The position numbers and the translations under genes were made by a program. The notes beneath the pieces are model-generated. The model was not told the origin of the DNA. It saw only the letters and a list, made by a program, of their open reading frames with translations, and searched no databases. From contig NZ_BBQT01000004.1 in assembly GCF_001570625.1 (NCBI RefSeq), forward strand, positions 62,001-126,000: 64,000 bases of DNA, written 5' to 3'. The stretch comes from Syntrophomonas wolfei subsp. methylbutyratica. Its GTDB lineage: Bacteria; Bacillota; Syntrophomonadia; Syntrophomonadales; Syntrophomonadaceae. How positions within the stretch are numbered: the first letter of the stretch is position 1; each line of letters starts with the position of its first letter. Of this stretch, positions 7,933 through 16,353 are shown piece after piece.

Positions 7933-8577
7933 CTAGAATTTTTCCCCACATTCTGCACAAAACTTGCTGCCGGGGTTTACTTTTGCTCCACAGGACGGGC
8001 AGAATTGCGCTGCTTTAAGTTTGGCCCCGCATTCCGGACAGAACTTGGCATTGCTGGCCAGGGGCGCCTCGCATTCCGGACAACTAGCCCGCACATTCTC
8101 CCGCCAATTCTCCAGACCAAGTTTCTTGTCCTCCTCGGCCATGGCAGCATGTGCCCATATCTCCTCCACTGACTTACTGGCCTGGGCCGCAGCCATTTCT
8201 ACTCCCAGGTCAGGGGCACATTCTTTACACAGCCCTTTTTTCTTGTTCCAGCACTTCTGGCGGCACACCCAGGATGAACAGCGCGGGCACTGTATAAAAT
8301 CAGGTTTTAGCTCGTTGCAGGCATCTTCAAAGGCATCATCGTGTGATTTCTCCCAGGAAGCAGACCTGACTCTTTCACTAACGTCAGCTGCACTACTAAA
8401 TAATCCACCCAGCAAGCTGCCGGCAGTATCCAATACGCCGGTTACTGTACCGGTAATACTCGGTTTAAAGCGTGTCCGGTAACCGCTTCCGCAGCGGTCA
8501 CAGTAAAACTCGAATTGAAATCCCTTATTAGTGCTGAGATCACTATAATTTTTAACAAATTCTATCCGGTCCGCCAT
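7933..8577 (-). CDS. multi-zinc-ribbon protein
   Basis: This 214-residue protein begins with an AGGAGGG ribosome site. Paired cysteines form several treble-clef or ribbon knuckles: CDRCGSGY near residue 26, CPRCSSWVCRQKC near 97, CKEC near 117, and three C-terminal CPECxAPL/CPECGAK/CPSCGAK/CAECGEKF knuckles that form double zinc-ribbon (DZR) units. A glycine-rich segment (GSLLGGLFSSAAD) lies between the first two knuckles and may dip into the membrane. Proteins of this kind are common in Clostridia but have no assigned function; zinc binding is likely, and a nucleic-acid or protein partner is unknown. Confidence 0.7.
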   Translation of the reverse strand: MADRIEFVKNYSDLSTNKGFQFEFYCDRCGSGYRTRFKPSITGTVTGVLDTAGSLLGGLFSSAADVSERVRSASWEKSHDDAFEDACNELKPDFIQCPRCSSWVCRQKCWNKKKGLCKECAPDLGVEMAAAQASKSVEEIWAHAAMAEEDKKLGLENWRENVRASCPECEAPLASNAKFCPECGAKLKAAQFCPSCGAKVNPGSKFCAECGEKF

Positions 8578-8918
8578 AGAATTTTAACCCTCCTTCAATT
8601 TGATTGGCAAGCTCATATTTATTAGTAATTTTAGCATATACAAACACCAGTAGGGGAGGGAATTATCTCGGCATTACATAACTTATGCCGGTTTTTTAAT
8701 TCGCAGCTTAAACCCCATGCCTACAGAGTGCAAGCAATCATGAAAATGGGGTTATCGCAGAAGAGTTCTTTTGACATAGGAAAAGGCAGATTTTTGTAAC
8801 GTCAATTATATGGCTCCAATGCGTTATAATTGATGAAAAAGTCATTAAAGAAAAAATATAGCTGACTCTACTGTAGAAACCCCTTTTTGACGCAGAAGCT
8901 AGCAAAGAAGGTGAGAAG
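8578..8918 (+). promoter_or_regulatory. intergenic region with a candidate sigma-A promoter for the protease gene
   Basis: In this 341-base gap between divergent genes, TTGACA at 8771-8776 and TTGTAA at 8794-8799 are separated by 17 bases on the plus strand. A second T-rich block, GTTATAATTG, follows near 8824. At 8868-8892 a short sequence resembles the left end of the MITE-like repeat (CTACTG...ACCCCTTTTTG). Nothing else was recognised. Confidence 0.4.
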
Positions 8919-9719
8919 ATGGATGAAAAAGATTACCTGCAAAGCGAAGGGGAACATGATGATACGATAGATGAATACCTGGAAATGCCGGAGGAAGAAG
9001 AGGCCTCCGCTGGGAGCAAACGAAGCCGGCCGGTTTTCAAAATCGGAGCTGTCGTAATTTTGTTGGCTTTTATAGCTTTTGCCTATGCCTGGCTGCCATT
9101 TTTGTGGCCGCCTCATCTGGATTTTTTACAACAGGACCAGGCTTTATCTGAGGAAGATTTGGTGCTTCGTTGTAAACCGGCGGTAGTAAATATTCAGGCC
9201 AAGAAAACCGGGGATGCGTTGAGCAGTCAGGGAACCGGTATTAACCTGGAAGCCGAGGGGATGATAATTACCAATCGTCATGTGGTGGAAGGGGCAGAAT
9301 CGGTTAAGGTTAGCTTTAGCGATGAAAAGAGCTATTTCAGCCGGGACCTGGAAATCATTGATGGCTATGACCTGGCGATGATAAAACTGAAAGCCAAAGA
9401 TTTGCCCTTCGTGGCTGTGGAAACAGAGCAGCTAGTGGAGTTGGGACAAATTGTTACCATTATCGGTAATCCCCGTGGATTCCAGCGCATATCTTCCCGG
9501 GGAGAAGTGAAAGAGTATTTTGAAAGCGATAGCGGAATGCCGGCGTTTACTATCAATGCCACCATCGCTCCCGGCAGCAGCGGCAGCCCGGTATTGGATG
9601 AAAAGGGGTGCCTGGTAGGCATCATTTTTGCCATTGGAACCGTTAAGCTCAATGGTGAAGAGCAGGAGCGGGCCCTGGCTATTCCCGCCACTGCCCTGAA
9701 TTATAGCGAAACGAGATGA
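8919..9719 (+). CDS. membrane-anchored trypsin-like serine protease (HtrA/S1C type, no PDZ)
   Basis: A 266-residue protein with an acidic N-terminus, one membrane segment at ~41-63 (IGAVVILLAFIAFAYAWLPF) and an S1C protease domain. The catalytic triad is visible: His in ITNRHVVEGA, Asp in DGYDLAMIKL, Ser in APGSSGSPV. It ends without the PDZ domain typical of DegP/HtrA, and at 266 residues it is shorter than those proteins. It probably degrades misfolded proteins on the outer face of the membrane. The start has a GAAGGTGAG ribosome site. The last residues and stop codon overlap the end of a dispersed repeat, so the C-terminus may have been reshaped by that element. Confidence 0.85.
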   Translation: MDEKDYLQSEGEHDDTIDEYLEMPEEEEASAGSKRSRPVFKIGAVVILLAFIAFAYAWLPFLWPPHLDFLQQDQALSEEDLVLRCKPAVVNIQAKKTGDALSSQGTGINLEAEGMIITNRHVVEGAESVKVSFSDEKSYFSRDLEIIDGYDLAMIKLKAKDLPFVAVETEQLVELGQIVTIIGNPRGFQRISSRGEVKEYFESDSGMPAFTINATIAPGSSGSPVLDEKGCLVGIIFAIGTVKLNGEEQERALAIPATALNYSETR

Positions 9720-9840
9720 GAATTTGTACCCCGTTTCTTTATAGAGGTCGGTTCCGGTTAACAAAACAGGCGGCGGGTTCTATCCCCCAACTCATTGGAG
9801 CGCTGTGTTGAAACAGCTCCGCAGTTTCCCCCGATGCTTA
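9705..9840 (+). repeat. dispersed intergenic element, copy 1
   Basis: This copy begins with AACGAGATGAGAATT and CCCCG, then GGTTCCGGTTAACAAAACAGG and CGGCGGGTTCTA, then GCAGTTTCCCCCGATGCTTA. Copies with the same order of blocks lie at 28653, 56577 (minus) and 59925, and a partial copy lies at 58100 (minus). It overlaps the last codons of the protease gene. Confidence 0.65.
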
Positions 9841-9852
9841 AAGAAAGAATAG

Positions 9853-9886
9853 AATCCCGGTCCCCACTTTAGCAGGGACCGGGATT
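9853..9886. terminator. bidirectional terminator
   Basis: A 12-base perfect stem AATCCCGGTCCC / GGGACCGGGATT lies between the convergent protease and SLH genes. Confidence 0.85.
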
Positions 9887-9910
9887 TAGCGCCTTAATAA
9901 CTCTAAAGTA

Positions 9911-11614
9911 TTAGATGCTTATAGTGGAAGAGTACCAGACATTGCTCTTTTTTATGAGAAAGATATGCTGGCCGGTAAGCTGGGCATTGGTTTTAAACCA
10001 CAGGTTGCTGTCGCTGTTGGCCGTAAGCTCGCTGACCTGGCTATCGGGCTTTATCTGGAACATGCAGGTAAAGCTGGACAGGTCGAGATTCCCCAGTTTG
10101 TATTCACTGTAGCTGTTGCCATCATGTTCTCCGCTCCTGCCGGTAGCAACGGCAGTTACTTTAACGGGAGCTGTCCAGTCCAGAATAGCTTCATAGTTCT
10201 TATCGTCTTTGTCTACGACTTTAAGACAGTATTTACCAGATGCCTTTTGTACATTAAACCATAGGCTGCTGTCAGTATTGGGGGTAAGCTGCAGCGCATC
10301 AGCATTGTCCTTTTGCAGGATGATGGATTTGACATTATCCTGGGCCAGGCTGATTTGCCTGGTATCTACCTCAAGAATGTATTCTTGATATACCTGCCCA
10401 TCATGCCCGCCTACTTTGCCCGTCTCTTTCAGGCTGGCAGCGATGACTGGCAGTTTTTCTACAACGGTAACTTCACAAGTGGCCGACTTGCTTGACTCGC
10501 CCCGGCTGGCAGTAGCGGTAATGGTAAGCGTACCGGTTTTATCGGCGGCGGCAGTAACCACTCCATTTTCAACAGTAGCCAGGCTGCTGTCACTACTGGA
10601 CCAATTGACATTATTATCACTGCTGCCATCACTGTATTTAACGGTAGCCTGGAGGGTGATGGATTTACCCTGCTGGACAGTGGCTGTAGCCGGCAGGCTT
10701 ACGGATGTAATTTCACCCTTGTTGTTCAAAAGTCGCTGCAGTATGCTTGCCATCTCCGCCCGGGTGATGGCACTGTTGGGGTTGAAGTTCCCATTGGGGT
10801 TGCCGGAGATAATCCCTTCCTGGTAGAGAACCAGAATATAACCGACATCCTCTCGGGAAATGAGAAGGCCATCCTTAAAGGGAATATTGGTGGTATCTGC
10901 CGGTTCCAATCCCAGAGCCTTGGCAATCATAACCACTACCTGGACGCGGGAAGCCTGTACGGCCGAGTGGAAACGGTTCAGTTTGATAATGCCCTTTTTA
11001 GCGGCTTTATCAGCATCTCCCCTTAACCAGGCCGGAACATCGGCTAATTTACTTTGCTCTTCATCGGTTGCTACTTCTTCATCGCTTGCATCCCTGGCAG
11101 TATCGCCGGCAGCCACACGCATGGCCAAAGAAAGAGCTTCGGCTTGAGTTAGCTTCTGATCGGGTTTAAATGTCCCATCAGGATAGCCCCGCAAAAGCCC
11201 AATAGCGGCCATTTCTTCGATACACCGCGCTCCCCAGTGACGCTGGCTATCGGTAAAGCGTATAGCTTTGCCTTGAACGGAATTATCGCTGTTATAGAGC
11301 CGGTACTCCTCGCATAGGGATGTTTTTACCCGCTCTTGCAGGGATTTCTTGACCGCCTTTTGTTCCTGTTTAGCTACTTTCTCTTCCTGCTTGATAGCTT
11401 TTTGTTCCTGCTTTACCGACTTTTCTTCCTGACTACGGCTTTCCATTTGTTTTTGTTGGCCTGGGGCTGATAGCTTTTGGCTGTTTTCTGCTTTTGGATT
11501 GCTATTGCTATTGCTGTTTCCCAAGCCATGGCCGTTATCCGGTTTGGCCATTACCCCCGTGGATAGCAACGCTACCAGCAGCAGAGCCAGTATGGACGAC
11601 AGGGTTCTCTTCAT
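9911..11614 (-). CDS. SLH-domain surface protein with Big_2 Ig-like domain
   Basis: A 567-residue exported protein. Residues 1-23 are a signal peptide (LLLVALLSTGVMA). A low-complexity Asn/Ser and Lys/Glu/Gln linker (repeated KQEQKAIKQE units) follows. Three S-layer homology repeats then appear: HWGARCIEEMAAIGLLRGYP with GTFKPDQKLTQAEA (~125-170), a weaker second one (~195-240), and GIISGNPNGNFNPNSAITRA (~265-300). Residues ~305-385 form a bacterial Ig-like domain (VNWSSSDSSLATV). The C-terminus holds two related ~85-residue repeats (GGHDGQVYQEYIL and GEHDGNSYSEYKL; both include NSDSNLWF or NTDSSLWF). SLH domains bind pyruvylated secondary cell-wall polymer, which places it on the cell surface. 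Role beyond structure unknown. Confidence 0.9.
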   Translation of the reverse strand: MKRTLSSILALLLVALLSTGVMAKPDNGHGLGNSNSNSNPKAENSQKLSAPGQQKQMESRSQEEKSVKQEQKAIKQEEKVAKQEQKAVKKSLQERVKTSLCEEYRLYNSDNSVQGKAIRFTDSQRHWGARCIEEMAAIGLLRGYPDGTFKPDQKLTQAEALSLAMRVAAGDTARDASDEEVATDEEQSKLADVPAWLRGDADKAAKKGIIKLNRFHSAVQASRVQVVVMIAKALGLEPADTTNIPFKDGLLISREDVGYILVLYQEGIISGNPNGNFNPNSAITRAEMASILQRLLNNKGEITSVSLPATATVQQGKSITLQATVKYSDGSSDNNVNWSSSDSSLATVENGVVTAAADKTGTLTITATASRGESSKSATCEVTVVEKLPVIAASLKETGKVGGHDGQVYQEYILEVDTRQISLAQDNVKSIILQKDNADALQLTPNTDSSLWFNVQKASGKYCLKVVDKDDKNYEAILDWTAPVKVTAVATGRSGEHDGNSYSEYKLGNLDLSSFTCMFQIKPDSQVSELTANSDSNLWFKTNAQLTGQHIFLIKKSNVWYSSTISI

Positions 11615-11702
11615 AAATCTTTCCTCCTTTAGCTGTTCTTATTTATATATACGAAGGAGGAAATAGTTTTTGGGGGCATCAAGATGATATTTGTTAAATT
11701 TC

Positions 11703-11837
11703 CTATTTGGTCAAGATGCGGTCGAATACCATAACATGCATCCAAAAATCATTCTCCGGTTCAATATCATAGGTTTGATGAATGACCCTGGCTTGCAATT
11801 TTTCCTCAAAATAGGGAACACCCCCAACCGGTAGCAT
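11703..11837 (-). pseudogene. small orphan reading frame, possibly a gene remnant
   Basis: In the gap between the SLH and peroxiredoxin genes, the minus strand reads 44 residues (MLPVGGVPYFEEKLQARVIH, ending FDRILTK) with protein-like composition. No ribosome site precedes the ATG, and a stop lies six codons upstream. I do not recognise the family. It may be the tail of a lost gene or chance. Confidence 0.25.
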
Positions 11838-11935
11838 TCTAAACTTTTTTTACTTTATCAGCCTCATATTATTTCGAAAGAAAAACCCGCTTCCAGGCTT
11901 CGCAGTCCAAAAACGGGCTTTGTCTACAATTAATA

Positions 11936-11960
11936 GGGACTATCCTTAACAGATAGTCCC
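11936..11960 (-). terminator. hairpin after the peroxiredoxin gene
   Basis: A 9-base perfect stem GGGACTATC / GATAGTCCC with a 7-base loop lies 26 bases beyond the peroxiredoxin stop codon, and AATTAAT follows on the minus strand. Confidence 0.6.
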
Positions 11961-11985
11961 ATTGATAAACTAAAGCGTTTACAAT

Positions 11986-12702
11986 TTATTCTTCAAAAGC
12001 CTCACTTACTTTCCATACCTTCCAAACATTGCCGACCAAATCCGGCCCGGGTTTTAGTGTTTGTTTGCCAGGTCTCCATCCGGATGGGGTTGCCTCTGTT
12101 CCTCCCGAAGCTCTAACCAGTTGGAAGGCTTGAATCTGCCGGATAGATTCCTGGACATTTCTGCCGACCGGCGGCGTTAATACTTCAAACCCCTGAATAA
12201 TCCCGTCCGGATCAATGATAAATCTTCCCCGGGTTTCAACGCCACTGTCTTCATCATAAATGCCATACATTTTACCAATACTGCCATCCTGGTCTGAGAG
12301 CATGGCAAAAGGAATATCCCGATTTATCATTTTGGATAATTCATGGTCATTCCACATTTTATGTACAAAGATACTGTCAACACTACAGGAAAGAACCTCG
12401 ACACCTAAATTCTTGAACTCTTCATACTTTTCAGCAACTGCTGAAATTTCAGTAGCTCAGACAAAGGTAAAATCACCTGGATAAAAGCACAATAGCACCC
12501 ATTTGCCTTTTAACTCCGAGAGACTTATGTTGAAAAAATTGCCTGCTGAATAAGCAGAAGCAGTAAAATCCGGGGCTGGCTTACCTACTTTTACCATAGA
12601 TGGTTTCGCCTCCTTGATAATATTTTGCTCGTTTCCTTCATTTGCGATAGGGGGCTTTTTAATAGGGGGCCTTTGACAACCTGCTTTGAATTCTTCCGGC
12701 AT
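11986..12702 (-). CDS. selenocysteine-containing peroxiredoxin (AhpC/Prx type)
   Basis: An AAGGAGG site precedes the ATG at 12702. The frame stays open for 238 codons except for one TGA (12457-12459) at codon 82. The context reads FYPGDFTFV-TGA-ATEISA, and the TGA sits exactly where peroxiredoxins carry the peroxidatic Cys (DFTFVCPTE). Homology continues unbroken after it: VLSCSVDSIFVHKMWNDHE, RGRFIIDPDGIIQ, SIRQIQAFQL, LKPGPDLVG. A SECIS-like hairpin begins ten bases after the TGA. The best reading is selenocysteine rather than a premature stop. The C-terminal resolving Cys usual in AhpC (CPAxW) is replaced (ATPSGW), so it would act as a one-selenocysteine enzyme reducing peroxides in the cytosol. 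A 35-residue N-terminal extension is unusual. Confidence 0.85.
12429..12459 (-). promoter_or_regulatory. bacterial SECIS-like element with the UGA(Sec) codon
   Basis: Downstream of the TGA on the minus strand, ten bases are followed by TTTCAGC-AGTT-GCTGAAA, a perfect 7-base stem with a four-base loop containing GU. Bacterial SECIS elements, read by SelB, are small stem-loops placed just after the UGA with a G or GU in the apical loop. Position and loop both fit. Confidence 0.7.
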
Positions 12703-12728
12703 AAATCGAACCTCCTTCCCATGTATGG

Positions 12729-12758
12729 ATTATAACATAATATTATAGTATAGCACAA
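12729..12758 (-). promoter_or_regulatory. peroxiredoxin promoter with a possible PerR-like box
   Basis: On the minus strand TTGTGC and TATAAT are separated by 18 bases, about 30 bases before the start codon. The spacer contains CTATAATATTATGT, which resembles the PerR box (TTATAATnATTATAA) but lacks one central base. PerR control would suit a peroxidase gene, but this is only a pattern match. Confidence 0.45.
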
Positions 12759-12892
12759 GATTCGCCAAACAGCTTTTATTAAATCCCGTTACCAATTCAC
12801 CTTCTGGAACCAACATGGTCTACCCAATCGAAAGCAATTCCCATCAGAAGCGTATATATCCCACTTGTTAGCAACGAAAATATGCTAAGGCT

Positions 12893-13043
12893 CTAACTGG
12901 AATACTTTCTTCTTTTGTATTTCCAGACAAATAACAAGCCAAGCAGAATACTTAATGTTGCAACAGCCACATAGGCTATTTCTGTGCTAGTAATTCTGCC
13001 GCTTAAAGCTCTACCTCCGAAGGGGCCGTCGGAGCGATTATAT
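12893..13043 (-). pseudogene. C-terminal membrane-anchor fragment of a lost gene
   Basis: The minus strand reads about 50 residues with no start codon: a Gly/Ser-rich part (GPFGGRALSGRITS), one membrane helix (IAYVAVATLSILLGLLFVW) and a basic tail (KYKRRKYSS) before a stop. This is the shape of the C-terminal anchor of a surface protein. The rest of the gene is missing; recombinase debris begins just beyond. Confidence 0.4.
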
Positions 13044-13078
13044 TAGGAAAACAAACTGCCTTTTAAAATGCGGTCTGT

Positions 13079-13779
13079 CTAAACCGCGTTCTGATGGGTG
13101 TTGACTTGGATGTATTCAGCTACTCGGCGGTACTCGTTGGCAAATTTCAGTTTGACGCTGATATTGCCGTTTTCGTACACCTTGATTTGCTCTACAAGTT
13201 CAATCAAAACATCCCTGGTCAGTTTGTCGATGTTTTCATGCTTTCTGAAAGTTGCTAAGAACGGGTTTTCCGTATCAATCCCATTTTCAAGCTCTGCCTT
13301 TCTTCGTAGAGGCTGATAACCTCGCTGATGGCTTCCATTTGCCGCTCGTAATCCTCCTGCATATGGCGGTAATCCTTGTGGGTAATCTCTCCGTCTTTCC
13401 AGTCCTGATAAATGCTTTGCTTATAGCACATAATCTTGGAAAGCTCTTTTTCCTTGGCCGCTATCAATTCATTCAGGCGTATGGACTGGCTTTTCTGCAA
13501 GGGAGCGGTGTTAATGCGTGAAACCATTTCGGAAAAGGCTACCGCGATATAAACCTGTTGCCTGATGGCGTACAATACGCCTTGTCCAAGATGATCGTGC
13601 CTGATTGTGTGCTTGGTGCAGGCTGCTTTTGACTGGTCTTTATAGGTGCGGCAATAGTAATATACATTTCCTTTGACCTCGCTCCGGGTCATAGCCTTGC
13701 CGCAATCGGCGCAACGGAGAAAACCGCTGAACAGGTACAGGCTTTTTTGTTCCGGTGCGGTTCGGGTGTCTCTTCTCAA
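13079..13779 (-). pseudogene. large serine recombinase, C-terminal remnant
   Basis: The product resembles the C-terminal half of a TnpX/CisA-type large serine recombinase. It has TAPEQKSLYLFSGFLRCADC with CGKAMTR and YYYCRTY, forming the recombinase zinc ribbon, then a long coiled coil (LNELIAAKEKELSKIM). A frameshift near 13300-13315 interrupts the frame. The other frame then continues with NPFLATFRKHENIDKLT, VEQIKVYENGNISV and a final VNTHQNAV stop at 13079. The N-terminal catalytic resolvase domain (with the active Ser) is absent, cut off exactly where the neighbouring gene ends. It is a dead relic of a conjugative or mobilisable element. Confidence 0.8.
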
Positions 13780-14213
13780 AAGCTAACCAGTTTTGCATTA
13801 TTATCTTCATCTATGTAGCTCAAGTCGGGCAAAAACGTCATATGCGCCATTGTCTTCCAATCGTAAACTTTTTTGTTCCCGTTGATGCTTAAAATTAGTA
13901 CGTCATACCTTCCATCTTTTTCATTTAATGCATATATATAAGTTTTTTCTTCGGGAAGGGATGCAATCATCTTAATATCAGAATCGACTTTGACTGTTTG
14001 CTGTTCTTGAATCCAACTGACATCCGCTCCGAGTGCTTCTGAAACAGCCCTGATCGGAACATATACGGAATTGTTAATCATTTGAGCATTTAATCCGGTA
14101 AATTGCCCATTGATATAAATTAAGATTCCCTGGGCTGCATAGGCACTACCTACGAGCATAGCTATTGCACATGACACTGTAATTATAAGATATAACCATT
14201 TTCTCTTAAACAA
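13776..14213 (-). CDS. secreted copper-amine-oxidase-like (stalk) domain protein
   Basis: A 145-residue protein starting at a TTG with GGAGGG seven bases upstream. It has a signal peptide (LYLIITVSCAIAMLVGSAYA) and one stalk-type domain: IYINGQFTGLNAQMINNSVY, VPIRAVSEALGADVSW, VKVDSD. These domains occur in many cell-wall proteins of Clostridia and are thought to be structural. The C-terminal 60 residues resemble nothing I recognise. The stop codon lies exactly at the junction with recombinase debris, so the original 3' end may have been replaced. Confidence 0.65.
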   Translation of the reverse strand: MFKRKWLYLIITVSCAIAMLVGSAYAAQGILIYINGQFTGLNAQMINNSVYVPIRAVSEALGADVSWIQEQQTVKVDSDIKMIASLPEEKTYIYALNEKDGRYDVLILSINGNKKVYDWKTMAHMTFLPDLSYIDEDNNAKLVSF

Positions 14214-14309
14214 ACTTAGTCCCTCCAGTTAAATGACTTTTCTTTTGCATCGATCATATATAAGGTCATAAGTGAAAGACCTCCATTGATGTAATGTGCA
14301 ATAAATTTG

Positions 14310-15953
14310 TTAATTCTCTTGTGTAAAAACGCTCATCGGGTCAATGTACTCACCGTCAATAGTCAGGCTAAAGTGTAGATGATTGCCTGTTGATTTGCCG
14401 GTCGAGCCAACATAGCCGATAACGTCGCCTTGTTGCACGGTATCGCCCTCTGCAAGTCCTTCTGCAAATCCAAACAATTGCGAGTAAAAAGTCTGAATAT
14501 CGCCGCCGTGATTCAAAATGACATAATTACCAGCTGTTTCATTATCTCCTATATCTCCTATCTCGACGACTGTTCCCTTATCGGCGGCAAGTACAGGTGT
14601 GCCTTCAGGTGCCGGAATATCAATCCCGTTATGAAACACCATTTCCTTCTTCACGGGATGCATGCGGGTACCATATGCAGCGGAAATACGATTATACCCC
14701 GTTACAGGCCACAGATATTTCCCGTCGATATTGCTATCGTTTGGCGTATTTGATTCCGAAACAGACGATTTTTCGTCCTGTGGGTTGGCGGTTGATTCCT
14801 GCATAACATCCGAATCCCGGATAGTATCATCCGGCTTAGGTTCGTTAATGCCGTTTATAGAATATTCGCCGAGGTTCTCATTCAAATCGGTATCCTCTCC
14901 TGTTACATTCATGAATGATGCCATCGCAAAGACTGTAAAACATAATGTAGCAGCGATAACAAATGAAATAATAACAATTCGTTTTGAGGTATTTTTTACG
15001 TTCATCATATGTGTCAGCCTTCTTTCAATTCCTTTTTTTGATTCGGCAAGTGTAGCGTATATGCCCGAATGTTGATTTACAACCCTGCACAGGACATTGA
15101 GGATCGTTTCGCCATAAAATTGCCGTTCTTCCATGTTCATATCAGATACCACCTGCTCGTCACACGAAAGCTCGCAGAAAGTGTCAATGTTTTTCGTCAG
15201 CCGGTACGCGGCGGGATTAAACCAATGGATTGCGTTTGCCACAAGCGTCAGAGATTTCACCCATAAATCACGCCGCTTGAAATGAGTAAGCTCATGTTTG
15301 AGAATAACTTTAAGCTCTCTTTCGCTCAGTTCCACTTCGGGCAGTATTAAAAATGTTTTGAACAGGCCGGCAAGCATGGGTGTTTTAATGATATTGTTTG
15401 ACAATAACCGGAGTTTGCCCTTTATACCCATTTCAGTCATCGAGTTTTTTAGTGCCAGAAGTGTTCCCGTATCATCAATTTGCAAACTTGTCCGCATGAT
15501 TTTCCGTCTAAACCGGACAAGCTGAATACCATACAAAATAATGAACACGAAAACCCCAACAAGCCATATAAGCGGCAAAAATGATAAAACTGTTTTTAGT
15601 ATAAAGGCAGTCGTTACAGGCGCGGCAGGCGTTACGGCAGTAGGGTCCGTCTGCGGTAAAGCCTGCCCGGTTTGTGGTAGTAATATATCCGTTTGTTGTA
15701 CGGTTATCATATCATTAAGGATGACAGGCACATTTGGAAGCCCCTGATTCGTCGTACTTGGCATATTTGAAAAAAGATTACCGCCAACAATTCCAACAGG
15801 AACAAGCAGAAACAATACCACTAAGATGTACATACAATAATGCCATGTTGCGGTTAGCGTTTTTGTTGTCAAAGGACGCAAAAGCGCCAAGCACAAAACA
15901 AGCAAGATACCCGTTGCCGACATCAAAAGTACGGCGATAAACGCTGTGTTCAT
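14310..15953 (-). CDS. BlaR1-type M56 metallopeptidase fused to M23 (LytM) endopeptidase
   Basis: The ATG at 15953 has AAAGGAGG upstream and overlaps the blaI-like stop by 4 bases (ATGA), so the two are co-translated. The product has 547 residues. The N-terminus has several membrane helices and an M56 domain with the zinc motif HELTHFKRRDLW, as in BlaR1/MecR1, which cleave a BlaI-type repressor after a signal. Instead of the usual penicillin-binding sensor, the extracellular C-terminus (~425-547) is an M23 peptidase: GTRMHPVK, HNGIDIPAPEGTPV, NHLHF. M23 enzymes cut peptidoglycan cross-bridges, so the protein may couple wall cleavage or wall sensing to repressor destruction. Confidence 0.85.
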   Translation of the reverse strand: MNTAFIAVLLMSATGILLVLCLALLRPLTTKTLTATWHYCMYILVVLFLLVPVGIVGGNLFSNMPSTTNQGLPNVPVILNDMITVQQTDILLPQTGQALPQTDPTAVTPAAPVTTAFILKTVLSFLPLIWLVGVFVFIILYGIQLVRFRRKIMRTSLQIDDTGTLLALKNSMTEMGIKGKLRLLSNNIIKTPMLAGLFKTFLILPEVELSERELKVILKHELTHFKRRDLWVKSLTLVANAIHWFNPAAYRLTKNIDTFCELSCDEQVVSDMNMEERQFYGETILNVLCRVVNQHSGIYATLAESKKGIERRLTHMMNVKNTSKRIVIISFVIAATLCFTVFAMASFMNVTGEDTDLNENLGEYSINGINEPKPDDTIRDSDVMQESTANPQDEKSSVSESNTPNDSNIDGKYLWPVTGYNRISAAYGTRMHPVKKEMVFHNGIDIPAPEGTPVLAADKGTVVEIGDIGDNETAGNYVILNHGGDIQTFYSQLFGFAEGLAEGDTVQQGDVIGYVGSTGKSTGNHLHFSLTIDGEYIDPMSVFTQEN

Positions 15954-16336
15954 TCTTTTGCCTCCTTTTGTGAAAACCACTGTTTTAGTTCGGCTATTTC
16001 CTCGGCGGTCAAGTCGTTGCCCTCGTATAAGGCTGTGATAAAACTCTTTACAGAACCGTCATGTACAGAGTTAAGAAAAGTTCGTGTTTCAAACTGTTTG
16101 TATTCGCTCTCGGTAATCAGTGGTATGTACTCGTTTGACCGCCCATGCCGTACAGAGGTCAAAATACCTTTTTCTATCAATCGGGCGAGAAATGTTAAAA
16201 CCGTGTTTGGCTTCCACTCCCTGTTAATCGTTTTTAAGTCGTCAAGTAATTTTGCAGAGGAAACCGAGCGGCCAGCCGCCCATACAAATTGCATGACTTC
16301 TCGTTCAGCGTCCGACATCTTTTGAAGTTTACTCAT
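15950..16336 (-). CDS. BlaI/MecI/CopY-family transcriptional repressor
   Basis: The ATG at 16336 is chosen because GGGGGTGA lies just before it; an ATG 15 bases upstream overlaps that site. The product has 128 residues. It begins with SDAEREVMQFVWAAGRSVSS and has the winged helix KPNTVLTFLARLIEKGILTS typical of BlaI. The C-terminal half (SFITALYEGNDLTAEEIAEL) is the dimerisation region that BlaR1-type proteases cut. It should repress its own operon with the M56-M23 gene; two operator palindromes lie upstream. Confidence 0.9.
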   Translation of the reverse strand: MSKLQKMSDAEREVMQFVWAAGRSVSSAKLLDDLKTINREWKPNTVLTFLARLIEKGILTSVRHGRSNEYIPLITESEYKQFETRTFLNSVHDGSVKSFITALYEGNDLTAEEIAELKQWFSQKEAKE

Positions 16337-16353
16337 AAAAGTCACCCCCATTC

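Noticed and set aside
7964-8482. 172-codon plus-strand frame over the zinc-ribbon gene
   Set aside because: It is the antisense of the Cys-rich protein; no ribosome site.
9851-9890. Possible CRISPR or tandem repeat
   Set aside because: A single inverted repeat with terminator features; no repeated spacer pattern exists anywhere in the window.
12360-12456. Reading the peroxiredoxin as two genes split by a stop
   Set aside because: The stop is TGA exactly at the catalytic Cys, homology continues in the same frame, and a SECIS-like hairpin follows.
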